A DNA stretch of 45,495 nt. Source: Simkania sp. GTDB taxonomy: Bacteria; Chlamydiota; Chlamydiia; Chlamydiales; Rhabdochlamydiaceae. Positions within the stretch are counted from its first letter, which is position 1; each line of letters begins with the position of its first letter. Of the stretch, positions 10,570 to 19,927 are shown piece by piece. The position numbers and the translations under genes were made by a program. Location: assembly GCA_018333475.1 (NCBI GenBank), contig JAGXTH010000001.1, positions 1-45,495 on the forward strand. Direction: 5' to 3'. The notes under the pieces are model-generated. The model was not told the origin of the DNA. It did not search any database and was given only the letters and a program-made list of their open reading frames with translations.

Positions 10570-13500
10570 ATGATGGATCATGAACAAAATGATTCTCAGT
10601 TTGATAAGTTGACTATCAAGATTGCCTCCGATGATGTCATTCGTAATGAATGGTCACGTGGAGAGATCAAGAAACCAGAGACGATCAACTACAGAACGTT
10701 CAAACCTGAAAAAGGTGGACTGTTCTGCGAAAAGATTTTTGGCCCTATGCGTGATTGGGAATGCGCCTGTGGCAAATACAAAAAGATCAAACACAAGGGA
10801 ATTGTCTGCGATCGCTGCGGCGTCGAGGTTACACTTTCTAAAGTGCGTCGCGAAAGAATGGCACATATTGATCTTGCGGTGCCTGTTGTGCATATTTGGT
10901 TTTTCAAAACGTTGCCTTCCCGTATTGGTAATATTCTGGGGATGTCCTCTACTGATTTAGAGAGAGTCATTTACTATGAAGAGCATGTTGTTACTGATAC
11001 TGGACGTACTACTTTAGAAAGAAAGCAACTTCTTTCCGATACTGAACTTCGAGAAGCGCAAGAGAAATGGGGAAGCGATGCTTTTACGGTAAAGATGGGT
11101 GGTGAGGCGATTCGCGACCTCTTGGAAAAAGAGGATCTTGAAGCTGTAGTTGTCGATCTTAAAGAGAAGCTTCGCAAGACTAAGTCAATGCAAGCCCGTA
11201 TTAAACTGGCTAAACGACTCAAAATTGTCGAAAGTTTTACCTCTTCGCCTAATAAGCCAGACTGGATGGTCATGGCTTGTGTTCCAGTGATCCCTCCAGA
11301 CCTAAGACCTCTTGTTCCCTTAGATGGCGGACGTTTTGCCACATCAGATCTTAACGATTTATATCGCAGAGTTATCAATCGCAATAATCGACTTAAATCG
11401 ATTCTTAAACTCAAAACGCCAGAAGTTATTGTGCGTAATGAAAAGAGGATGTTGCAAGAGGCAGTTGACGCTCTTTTTGATAATGGTCGTCATGGTCATC
11501 CTGTCATGGGAGCAGGTAATCGCCCACTAAAAGCGCTTTCTGAAATGCTTAAAGGCAAACAGGGTCGATTCCGTCAAAACCTCTTGGGTAAACGTGTTGA
11601 CTACTCAGGTCGTTCGGTGATCGTCGTTGGTCCAGAACTTCGCTTTAATCAGTGTGGATTGCCAAAGCAGATGGCTTTGGAGCTTTTCGAGCCATTCATC
11701 GTTAAACGCCTTAAGGATTTAGGGTATGTCTATACGATCCGTTCTGCGAAGAAAATGATTCAGAAACAAGCAGAAGAGGTATGGGACGTTCTAGATGAGA
11801 TTATTAAGGGTCATCCTGTTCTCCTAAACCGTGCTCCTACCTTGCACCGTCTTGGTATTCAAGCTTTTGAACCGACTCTTATTGAAGGCAAGGCGATTCG
11901 GATTCATCCACTTGTTTGTACAGCATTTAATGCTGACTTTGACGGTGACCAGATGGCGGTCCATATCCCTCTTTCGATTGAGGCGCAGCTAGAAGCCAAA
12001 GTGCTTATGATGGCTCCTGATAACATCTTTTTACCCTCATCGGGAAGACCTGTTGCCGTGCCTTCTCAAGATATGATCTTGGGACTCTATTATCTCATGT
12101 TAGATCCCTTATATATTCCTGAGGAGCAAGGCAAAAAAACAAAGGTCTTTCGAGATACAGAAGAAGTCCTTCTCGCGCTTAGTGCTGGAGGGAGCTTTAA
12201 CTGGTATGAACAAGAACAAAAAGAGGGTGCTCGTCGCGATGAACTAGGACGAGGCTTGCGTATCCATGAGAAGATCAAGGTGCGCTTACCTCAGGGAATT
12301 ATTGAAACGACGCCAGGTCGTGTGCTGTTTAATACCATTGTGCCTAAAGAGCTCGGGTTCCAGAACTATTCACTGCGTAAGAAAAATCTCGGTGAACTTG
12401 TTCTCGAGTGTTACAAGAAAGCAGGCCTTGAGGCATCAGTACAGTTTCTCGATAATCTTAAGAATATCGGTTTTAGTGAAGCTACTAAAGCTGCATTGTC
12501 GATGGGAGTATGCGATGTACGAGTCCCATCTGATAAGATTAAAGTGATTGAGAGTGCTTACGCCAAAATTGAAGTGGTGAAGAAGCAGTATGAGGATGGT
12601 ATCATCACTGATGGTGAGCGTCATTCGAAGATCATTAGTATTTGGACGGAAGTATCGGATATCCTTTCCGAGGAACTCTTCAAGTTAATCAGTGAACCAA
12701 AACACTTCGAGCTTAATCCTTTGTATATGATGATGGATTCTGGAGCTCGTGGTAATAAATCACAGGTTAAACAGTTGGGTGCTTTACGGGGACTGATGGC
12801 GAAGCCTTCTGGGGAGATTATTGAGTCGCCTATTACCTCTAATTTCCGTGAAGGGTTGAGTGTTCTTGAATACTTTATTTCTTCTCACGGTGCACGTAAA
12901 GGTCTTGCCGATACGGCCCTTAAGACAGCTGACTCTGGGTATTTGACACGTAGACTCGTTGACGTTGCACAAGATGTCATTGTCAATGAAGAAGATTGTG
13001 GTACGTTGAATGGTATTGAGGTATCTGCCATTAAGCAAGGGCAAGAGGAATTGTTGCCATTGCGAGATCGTATTTTTGGTCGAACTGCCTGTGACGATAT
13101 TTACCAGCCAGGAGATAGTACAAAGGTACTGGCCCGAGCAGGTGATGTACTCAATATCGTTCAAGCTCAATCTATTGATGACTCAGGGATCGATTCTATC
13201 AAGATTCGCTCTGCATTGACTTGCGAAACTCGTCGCGGTGTCTGCGCTAAGTGCTATGGTCTTAACCTTGCTAATGGTCGTGTTGTCGGCATGGGCGAAG
13301 CGGTTGGGATCATTGCTGCACAATCGATCGGTGAACCTGGAACACAGCTCACGATGCGTACTTTCCACTTGGGTGGTATTGCTTCTGCTGCTGTGAGCCC
13401 AGAGCTTGTGGCTGATCAAGAGGGTATCCTAGTTTACATGGATATTCGCACAGTGCAGAACGAAGAAGGCATTTGGATTGCTCTGAATAAGAATGGATCC

Positions 13501-14733
13501 TTACATATTGTCCGAGATGAGGGGCGTACGCTTGAAGAATACAAAAAACTTTTAAGCACTAAGTCCATCGAGCCTCTACAAACTTTTGGAGTTGAACTTG
13601 GTACTCGTATCCTCTTCAAGGATGGAACCAAAGTAAAAACTAAGACAAAGATAGCGGTTTCCGAACAGCATAATGTGCCGATTATTTGTGAACGCCCAGG
13701 CTTTGTTAAATATGAAGACTTGGTGGAAGGGATTTCAACGCAGCGGGATGTTAACAAGCAAACAGGTCAAACTGAACTTGTTGTTAAACAACATCGCGGA
13801 GAACTCCATCCACAGATCGTTATTTATGCCGATCGTGATTTCAAGGAACTTGTTGGTACATATGCGATCCCTTCAGGCGCCTTTATTTCGGTGCAAGAGG
13901 GGCAATCAGTGACAGCAGGTATATTGTTAGCACGTTTGCCACGAGGTGCGATCAAGACGAAAGACATCACTGGGGGTCTTCCTAGGGTTGCCGAGCTTTT
14001 TGAAGCTCGACGTCCAAAGGATGCTGCCGAGATCGCTAAGATCGACGGTGTAGTGGATTTCCGTGGAGTACAGAAAAATAAACGCATTGTGGTTGTACGA
14101 GATGATGAATCAGGTATGGAAGAGGAACATTTAATTCCTCTCACTAAGCACTTGATTATTCAACGTGGTGATAATGTGGTGAAAGGCCAGCAACTTACTG
14201 ATGGTCTTGTAGTGCCACATGAAATCCTTGAAATTTGCGGGGTACGAGAATTGCAGAAGTATCTGGTGAACCAGGTACAGGAAGTGTATCGTCTTCAAGG
14301 CGTGGACATCAACGACAAACACATTGAAATTATTGTTCGTCAGATGCTCCAAAAGGTGCGTGTGACAGATCCAGGTGATACGACGTTCTTGTATGGGGAA
14401 GACATCGATAAGAAACTCTTCCACAAACAAAATCGCAAAGTCATTGATGAAGGTGGTAAGCCGTCGCAAGCAGCCCCCGTTCTACTGGGGATTACTAAGG
14501 CGTCGCTTGGTACAGATTCTTTTGTATCAGCAGCTTCCTTCCAAGAGACAACTCGTGTTCTTACCGATGCAGCCTGCGAGGGGAAAACCGATTATATGCT
14601 CGACTTCAAAGCGAACCTCATTATGGGGCATATCATCCCAGGGGGTACAGGTTTTCAGGAATACCATGATCGGGTCAAAAAATATGTTGATCGCGAAATG
14701 GAAGAAGACCTCATGCTGGCATTTAGAGAGTAG
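10570..14733 (+). CDS. rpoC: RNA polymerase subunit beta'
   Basis: 1387 aa; NADFDGDQMAVH catalytic motif; N-terminal zinc motif CACGKYKKIKHKGIVCDRCG. Confidence 0.99.
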   Translation: MMDHEQNDSQFDKLTIKIASDDVIRNEWSRGEIKKPETINYRTFKPEKGGLFCEKIFGPMRDWECACGKYKKIKHKGIVCDRCGVEVTLSKVRRERMAHIDLAVPVVHIWFFKTLPSRIGNILGMSSTDLERVIYYEEHVVTDTGRTTLERKQLLSDTELREAQEKWGSDAFTVKMGGEAIRDLLEKEDLEAVVVDLKEKLRKTKSMQARIKLAKRLKIVESFTSSPNKPDWMVMACVPVIPPDLRPLVPLDGGRFATSDLNDLYRRVINRNNRLKSILKLKTPEVIVRNEKRMLQEAVDALFDNGRHGHPVMGAGNRPLKALSEMLKGKQGRFRQNLLGKRVDYSGRSVIVVGPELRFNQCGLPKQMALELFEPFIVKRLKDLGYVYTIRSAKKMIQKQAEEVWDVLDEIIKGHPVLLNRAPTLHRLGIQAFEPTLIEGKAIRIHPLVCTAFNADFDGDQMAVHIPLSIEAQLEAKVLMMAPDNIFLPSSGRPVAVPSQDMILGLYYLMLDPLYIPEEQGKKTKVFRDTEEVLLALSAGGSFNWYEQEQKEGARRDELGRGLRIHEKIKVRLPQGIIETTPGRVLFNTIVPKELGFQNYSLRKKNLGELVLECYKKAGLEASVQFLDNLKNIGFSEATKAALSMGVCDVRVPSDKIKVIESAYAKIEVVKKQYEDGIITDGERHSKIISIWTEVSDILSEELFKLISEPKHFELNPLYMMMDSGARGNKSQVKQLGALRGLMAKPSGEIIESPITSNFREGLSVLEYFISSHGARKGLADTALKTADSGYLTRRLVDVAQDVIVNEEDCGTLNGIEVSAIKQGQEELLPLRDRIFGRTACDDIYQPGDSTKVLARAGDVLNIVQAQSIDDSGIDSIKIRSALTCETRRGVCAKCYGLNLANGRVVGMGEAVGIIAAQSIGEPGTQLTMRTFHLGGIASAAVSPELVADQEGILVYMDIRTVQNEEGIWIALNKNGSLHIVRDEGRTLEEYKKLLSTKSIEPLQTFGVELGTRILFKDGTKVKTKTKIAVSEQHNVPIICERPGFVKYEDLVEGISTQRDVNKQTGQTELVVKQHRGELHPQIVIYADRDFKELVGTYAIPSGAFISVQEGQSVTAGILLARLPRGAIKTKDITGGLPRVAELFEARRPKDAAEIAKIDGVVDFRGVQKNKRIVVVRDDESGMEEEHLIPLTKHLIIQRGDNVVKGQQLTDGLVVPHEILEICGVRELQKYLVNQVQEVYRLQGVDINDKHIEIIVRQMLQKVRVTDPGDTTFLYGEDIDKKLFHKQNRKVIDEGGKPSQAAPVLLGITKASLGTDSFVSAASFQETTRVLTDAACEGKTDYMLDFKANLIMGHIIPGGTGFQEYHDRVKKYVDREMEEDLMLAFRE

Positions 14734-14760
14734 TCTTTTCGAAAGAGATGTTCTTGAAAC

Positions 14761-14793
14761 AAAAAGGGGAGCTTTTACAGCTCCCCTTTTTTT
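14761..14793 (+). terminator. Rho-independent terminator after rpoC
   Basis: aaaaaggggagcttttacagctcccctttttttat. Confidence 0.88.
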
Positions 14794-14895
14794 ATAGCAA
14801 GAGAGTCGAAAAAAGGCTCAAAAGAGCCCTAAAATCGACTGAAGCTTAGTTTCGAAAGAGCTCTGTTTTGTCCGACTTGGCATAAAGCGATTTTT

Positions 14896-15216
14896 TTGAT
14901 AGAAAATTGTAGAAGCTGTTGGCATTCTGGTATTCGTAGAAAGAGAGCTCCGCATAACCCAGGACCTTCGTTAAAAATGCTCGTTTTGCGATTTTTCATT
15001 TTTTGCTCGCCCCCTATGAGATATCTCGCATATGTGGGCTCGCTCAAATCCGAAATCTCGCTAAAACGGATCATTTTTTTCAAAGATGCTGAGTTATGCA
15101 GGAGTCTCTTGGAAGAAGGAATCGCTTCGATGAGATTCCGAGAACGAACATTTTCAACGAAGATACTTAGCTATGCAGAGGTCTCTAAGAAGCTATGTGT
15201 CCAAAACTTGCGTTAA
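14896..15216 (+). CDS. doubtful hypothetical ORF
   Basis: 106-aa ORF in a region of degenerate short repeats; no recognisable family. Confidence 0.2.
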   Translation: MIENCRSCWHSGIRRKRAPHNPGPSLKMLVLRFFIFCSPPMRYLAYVGSLKSEISLKRIIFFKDAELCRSLLEEGIASMRFRERTFSTKILSYAEVSKKLCVQNLR

Positions 15217-15225
15217 GCAGGGTAT

Positions 15226-15825
15226 ATGCGTCCATTATGTTCTTTCTTTATTTGTAGTGCCTTCGGGTTGCTCGTCGGTGCGTGTAATTCTGGAGACCCT
15301 TTTGAGAATTTTTGTGCAGAGGGAATTGAGGAAAGTTTTAGCCCCCACTTTAGCATAGGGTGTCCGACGCAAGGGGGCGATTTTTTTATACCCGTTAAAT
15401 ATGGTTGCTACCCTGATGGAGGTGGATTATCTCCACCGATTAGTTGGAAAGGAGTACCGAGAGGTGCCACACATCTTCGAATTATTGTTGAAAATGTGAT
15501 GTGCTCTCGTGAGTGCAACCGTTGTTGTAAATGCAATCATTGGGTGCTTGATATTCCACTAAAAGAATTAAGAGAGACTGTAGGGGGGATTGCTGAAGGA
15601 GCTTTCCTAGATCCTTCGGTGCAAGCAATTACGTTGCCTAACTCAAAAGGCAAGAGAGAATATACACCGCTTTGTGCAGCTAAAGAACAAACTCAGGTCT
15701 ATGTATATAAAGCTGTAGCCTATCGCCTGGAGGGGATTAAAACTGTAGTTTTAGGAAGATCGCAAAGTAAGCCTCTTTTGTTTTCTTTAGATCATCAACC
15801 TGTTGTAGACAAAACTTCTTCGTAG
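15226..15825 (+). CDS. putative lipoprotein with PEBP (YbhB/YbcL-like) domain
   Basis: Signal peptide with lipobox LVGAC; GGGLSPPISWKGVPRGATHLRIIVEN resembles the PEBP signature. Confidence 0.8.
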   Translation: MRPLCSFFICSAFGLLVGACNSGDPFENFCAEGIEESFSPHFSIGCPTQGGDFFIPVKYGCYPDGGGLSPPISWKGVPRGATHLRIIVENVMCSRECNRCCKCNHWVLDIPLKELRETVGGIAEGAFLDPSVQAITLPNSKGKREYTPLCAAKEQTQVYVYKAVAYRLEGIKTVVLGRSQSKPLLFSLDHQPVVDKTSS

Positions 15826-15836
15826 GAAAAAATAGT

Positions 15837-16730
15837 ATGTATCATTATCGGCGAGTTTTGTGTTGTGTTGCCAGTATGATGCTTTTGTGTCCTATAATCA
15901 CGTTGATAGCAGCTCCGCGTTGTGAGGAAGTGGAACTTTTTTTCTCTCAATTACAGACTCTTAAAAATAAGGAGCAGTGGCAAGAGATCATCCATATAGG
16001 AGAAAAGGCAGAAAGTCTTTCACGCATTGAGGAAGATGTTGAAAGTGAATTTTTTATTGTAGATCAGCTCGTTTCTACATATTTTCGATGTGGAGATTTT
16101 TCTAAGGCTTATGAGAAGGGGCGACATCTTCAGGATCTTGCTAAAATCATAGATCGCAAGGAGTATGCAGTTGATAGCTTGTATAAGTTGTCTGCGACAA
16201 TAAGAGGCCTAGCTAGTGAAACTGATAATCCTGAAGAACAAAGCAGACTATTCACTGAAGCTAGAGGGTATACGGAAAAAGCTTTGATGATTTGCCGGTC
16301 GGAGCACCCTAAAAATTTAGAGCTTCTTGCTAAAGTGCTGTTTAATGCAGGTGCTGCAGAAGCGGATGATGTTTCTGGGAATCTTCAGGCTGCCATATCC
16401 TACTATGATGAAGCTCTTCTATATTTCTCCTTAGAGGCTAGTGAAGACTATGTTCAAAGAACTATGATTCGTCTTGGCAAAGCTTATCTATTGCTCGGGG
16501 ATCTAGACACAGCAAGTCATCTAATCAATGAGCTTAAGAAGAAATCTTTAGAGCCACGAACATTCATGCATAGCCTCTATCTGGAGGCTCAACTACTAAG
16601 AACTCAAGGAAAATTTCAGGAGGCCTCGGTGATAGCACTGAAGGGGCAAGAGATAGCCAGATCCCTAGGAGCTAAAGCAGATCTTAAACGTTTTGAAGCA
16701 TTGATTTCTTCAAAAGAAGCTATGGAGTAG
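15837..16730 (+). CDS. secreted TPR-like protein
   Basis: N-terminal signal peptide and repeated helix-turn-helix pairs such as GKAYLLLGDLDTASHLI. Confidence 0.6.
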   Translation: MYHYRRVLCCVASMMLLCPIITLIAAPRCEEVELFFSQLQTLKNKEQWQEIIHIGEKAESLSRIEEDVESEFFIVDQLVSTYFRCGDFSKAYEKGRHLQDLAKIIDRKEYAVDSLYKLSATIRGLASETDNPEEQSRLFTEARGYTEKALMICRSEHPKNLELLAKVLFNAGAAEADDVSGNLQAAISYYDEALLYFSLEASEDYVQRTMIRLGKAYLLLGDLDTASHLINELKKKSLEPRTFMHSLYLEAQLLRTQGKFQEASVIALKGQEIARSLGAKADLKRFEALISSKEAME

Positions 16731-16850
16731 GGGGTGGGATAAGGTTGTCCTAAGATACTACGGTAGCATAGGTACTTATAACCATAAATTTTCATTAACC
16801 AACTTCATACATAATACATAAAGTAATACGAGTTTGTTTGTTCTTCTGTT

Positions 16851-16889
16851 GTTAATAGCGAGTAATTTTTATTATTACTCGCTATTAAC
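16851..16889. terminator. bidirectional terminator hairpin
   Basis: gttaatagcgagtaat-ttttatt-attactcgctattaac: perfect 16-bp stem between convergent genes. Confidence 0.8.
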
Positions 16890-16898
16890 GTTGTTTGT

Positions 16899-17387
16899 TT
16901 AGTTTTTGAAGAATTTATTTTGTTTTGAATAGATTATCGATAGTATAAGAAGAACGATTGGAATAAAGAAGCAATTGATAAAGAGGAGAAATCCATGATG
17001 CCAGTGCATTTTATATTCAAATGTTGCTGCATGCATGAGATGTCCATGTGCGCAACCTAAAGCAAAGACAGCGTAGGATATGATAGTGGATAACCAAAAT
17101 CCTTTTCGCTGCCAAATAGAAAGAATACCTACTAATCCAAACCCTAGATTGGCCATACCAAGGAGGTGTTGGAATGGACTATCTGGCCATCCCATCATGG
17201 CGGCAGTTTGAGGGCCGTAAAACGAGTGAGCTATCCATCCAATCAGACTCATGATCCCAATATTCAAAGGAATCATATAGGCTAGGAAAAGTTCTAGGAG
17301 TTTGGATGAAGAACGGCTTTTCTTCCGACAGTTTAGATGGATAATTGCTGCTACGATAGCTATCAAAAAAAATATAAGTGGAAGCAT
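16899..17387 (-). CDS. multi-TM membrane protein (possibly DUF6790-like)
   Basis: 162 aa with several hydrophobic helices. Confidence 0.6.
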   Translation of the reverse strand: MLPLIFFLIAIVAAIIHLNCRKKSRSSSKLLELFLAYMIPLNIGIMSLIGWIAHSFYGPQTAAMMGWPDSPFQHLLGMANLGFGLVGILSIWQRKGFWLSTIISYAVFALGCAHGHLMHAATFEYKMHWHHGFLLFINCFFIPIVLLILSIIYSKQNKFFKN

Positions 17388-17662
17388 GAAATACCTATTT
17401 TTTGGGTCATTACCCTTTCTTTATTCTTCATTATCACGGTAATTATTTATATAAAAGCGTAAGTTGTGAATGTGTGATTAATTTCTAATGAACTATTTTT
17501 AATTTGTGTGTTTTTTTGTTTAGTCTCATGTGGTTCTATTCTAAAAAAGAGGAGAAGAACTGCAAATGGTCTCTAATATTCATTGAGCAATGCGAATAAG
17601 CTATTTTTATTAGAGAGAGTGTGTCATAATCGCCGAATTACACACCAAAAGCTTAGATAAAT

Positions 17663-18925
17663 ATGGATTTCAAAGATTTAATTCCGCATCCAGGGATTCT
17701 GAAAACGTTAGAAGAGGCTGGATACACTAACCCTACACCTATCCAAGAGCAAGCGATTCCTCTGATACTTAGTGGAAGGGACCTGCGCGCGTCTGCTCAA
17801 ACAGGGACAGGGAAAACAGCTGCCTTTATTCTGCCTTCTCTAGTTCGTTTGACCACTCCATCACCCATCCAAGTAAAGGGGCCGAGGATTCTTATTCTTG
17901 TGCCTACTCGAGAGCTTGCTATGCAGGTAGCTAATGAGGCTGTTAAGTATAGTAGATACCTTTCCCAAGTCAAAACAGTTTGCATCTATGGGGGAGCTCC
18001 GTATCCGATTCAGAATAGAGAATTGTCTAGACATCATGAGATTCTTGTTGCGACTCCAGGGCGCCTAATGGATCATATGGAACGAGGACGCATTAATTTC
18101 TCAAGATTGGAGCTTTTGATCCTTGACGAAGCAGATCGGATGCTAGATATGGGATTTATCGATGCGGTAGAAGAGATCGTTGCTGCAATTCCCAAAACAC
18201 GTCAAACGCTTATGTTTTCTGCTACCCTCAAGGGAAGTGTTCTAAACTTGTCCAGACGTCTTTTGAATGATCCTGCGGAAGTGAATGTGGCCCATGAACA
18301 TGCAAAACATGAAAATATTGAACAACGATTGCATGCTGTTGAAAACCTGGATCATAAATATCGTCTTTTGGACGATCTACTCAATGACCCAATGCTTCAC
18401 CAAGCGATTGTTTTTACCTCGACAAAACGCCAGGCTGATAGTCTTGTCGATAAATTATCTAGAAGTGGGCAACAGGCAGCTGTGCTGCACGGTGGTATGA
18501 AACAAGGGCAGAGAACACGGACTATTTTGCAACTGCGTCAGGGTAAAACTCGCGTATTGGTGGCAACAGATGTAGCTGCTAGGGGGATCGATATTCCAGC
18601 AATTAGCCATGTTATTAACTTTGACCTTCCCATGAGTGTTGAGGACTATGTGCATCGTATTGGTAGAACAGGAAGAGCTGGGGCTAAGGGGATTGCGTTA
18701 TCTTTTGCAACACCTAGAGATATGCAAACCGTAAGGCGTATTGAGCGGTTTACAGGTCAGAAAATCATCTCACAATCGATGTCGAATGCAGACTCAGTTG
18801 ATGGATATGTCCCATCGCGACCTAAACCTAGATCTCGACCGTTTATTAAACGAGCGGCTCCTAGAGAATATCGCCCTGCTGGTCAAAAATCATTCAACCC
18901 GAAGCATAGAAAACCAAGAGATTGA
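17663..18925 (+). CDS. DEAD-box ATP-dependent RNA helicase
   Basis: AQTGTGKT, PTRELA, ATPGRL, DEAD, SAT, HRIGRTGRAG motifs. Confidence 0.97.
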   Translation: MDFKDLIPHPGILKTLEEAGYTNPTPIQEQAIPLILSGRDLRASAQTGTGKTAAFILPSLVRLTTPSPIQVKGPRILILVPTRELAMQVANEAVKYSRYLSQVKTVCIYGGAPYPIQNRELSRHHEILVATPGRLMDHMERGRINFSRLELLILDEADRMLDMGFIDAVEEIVAAIPKTRQTLMFSATLKGSVLNLSRRLLNDPAEVNVAHEHAKHENIEQRLHAVENLDHKYRLLDDLLNDPMLHQAIVFTSTKRQADSLVDKLSRSGQQAAVLHGGMKQGQRTRTILQLRQGKTRVLVATDVAARGIDIPAISHVINFDLPMSVEDYVHRIGRTGRAGAKGIALSFATPRDMQTVRRIERFTGQKIISQSMSNADSVDGYVPSRPKPRSRPFIKRAAPREYRPAGQKSFNPKHRKPRD

Positions 18926-18938
18926 AGATTTCGTCTTA

Positions 18939-18970
18939 AGAGACTGGCTTAAAATCTTATGCCAGTCTCT
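18939..18970 (+). terminator. stem-loop after helicase gene
   Basis: agagactggc-ttaaaatcttat-gccagtctct, perfect 10-bp stem; no strong T-run. Confidence 0.5.
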
Positions 18971-19078
18971 AAGAAGCCTGTTTAAAATCTAAAGTTGTTT
19001 TGAATTTAGCCTGCTCTAAAGCGTTTGGATAGGGAAATAAACATCACAAAGAAAGAAACGTTTGGTAGACTGCCCTGA

Positions 19079-19771
19079 ATGGTTTACGGCAGGATTTTTA
19101 TGCAAACGTCTCTAAGCTCATTGATAGATCACACTTTGTTAAGGCCTGATGCCACTGCAGAAGAGATTAGGCAGCTTTGTCAGGAAACAATCACTTACCA
19201 ATTTGCCTCGGCTTGTGTCTACCCATGTTGGGTCTCATATGCACGTGAACAGCTTGTAGACGCTACACTATGTAGTGTTGTGGGTTTTCCTTTGGGCATG
19301 AGCATGTCGGAAACTAAATCTATAGAAACCAGCCAACTCGTGAGATTAGGCGTAGATGAAATCGATATGGTCATTCATATAGGTGCGCTCAAATCAAAAA
19401 ATTATTCCCTAGTAAAAAGTGATATAGAGTGTGTGGTGAAGGCTGCTGAACACGCCATTGTTAAAGTCATTATTGAAACTTGCATGTTAACTAATGAGGA
19501 AAAACAGTTAGCTTCACTTCTAGCTGTTGAAGCGGGAGCGCAGTTTATTAAAACCTCTACAGGCTTTTCTAAAGCTGGTGCTACGGTTGCCGATATAGCA
19601 CTTATACGAAAAGTTGTAGGTCCTGAAATTGGAATAAAAGCATCAGCAGGGATTCGTGACTATGCAACAGTGATGGCAATGGTTGAAGCTGGTGCTACTA
19701 GGATTGGTACCAGTGCAGGTGTAGCTATTGTAGAGCAGGAACCTAAGCCTTACAAAAAGACTTTACAATGA
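19079..19771 (+). CDS. deoC: deoxyribose-phosphate aldolase
   Basis: IDHTLLRPDATAEEI, VVGFPLG, VKVIIETCML, FIKTSTGF motifs; start may be the internal ATG of MQTSLSSLIDHT. Confidence 0.95.
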   Translation: MVYGRIFMQTSLSSLIDHTLLRPDATAEEIRQLCQETITYQFASACVYPCWVSYAREQLVDATLCSVVGFPLGMSMSETKSIETSQLVRLGVDEIDMVIHIGALKSKNYSLVKSDIECVVKAAEHAIVKVIIETCMLTNEEKQLASLLAVEAGAQFIKTSTGFSKAGATVADIALIRKVVGPEIGIKASAGIRDYATVMAMVEAGATRIGTSAGVAIVEQEPKPYKKTLQ

Positions 19772-19906
19772 TTAACCTATATTAGGACGTAGCCAAACCT
19801 CAGGGTTGGACGATCGCAACTAGCCCGTATTTCTCAATACGAGCGACGTTGCGATAAGATCCAATCGCGAGAATTTTCGCTTACGTTCTGTGTAGGTTAA
19901 TCATTG
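19766..19906. repeat. 141-bp imperfect palindrome overlapping the deoC stop
   Basis: caatgattaacctatattaggacgta... and ...ttacgttctgtgtaggttaatcattg are inverted arms; interior also self-complementary (cgatcgcaac...gttgcgataag). Confidence 0.75.
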
Positions 19907-19927
19907 CGGATTGATATTAGACAGTCT

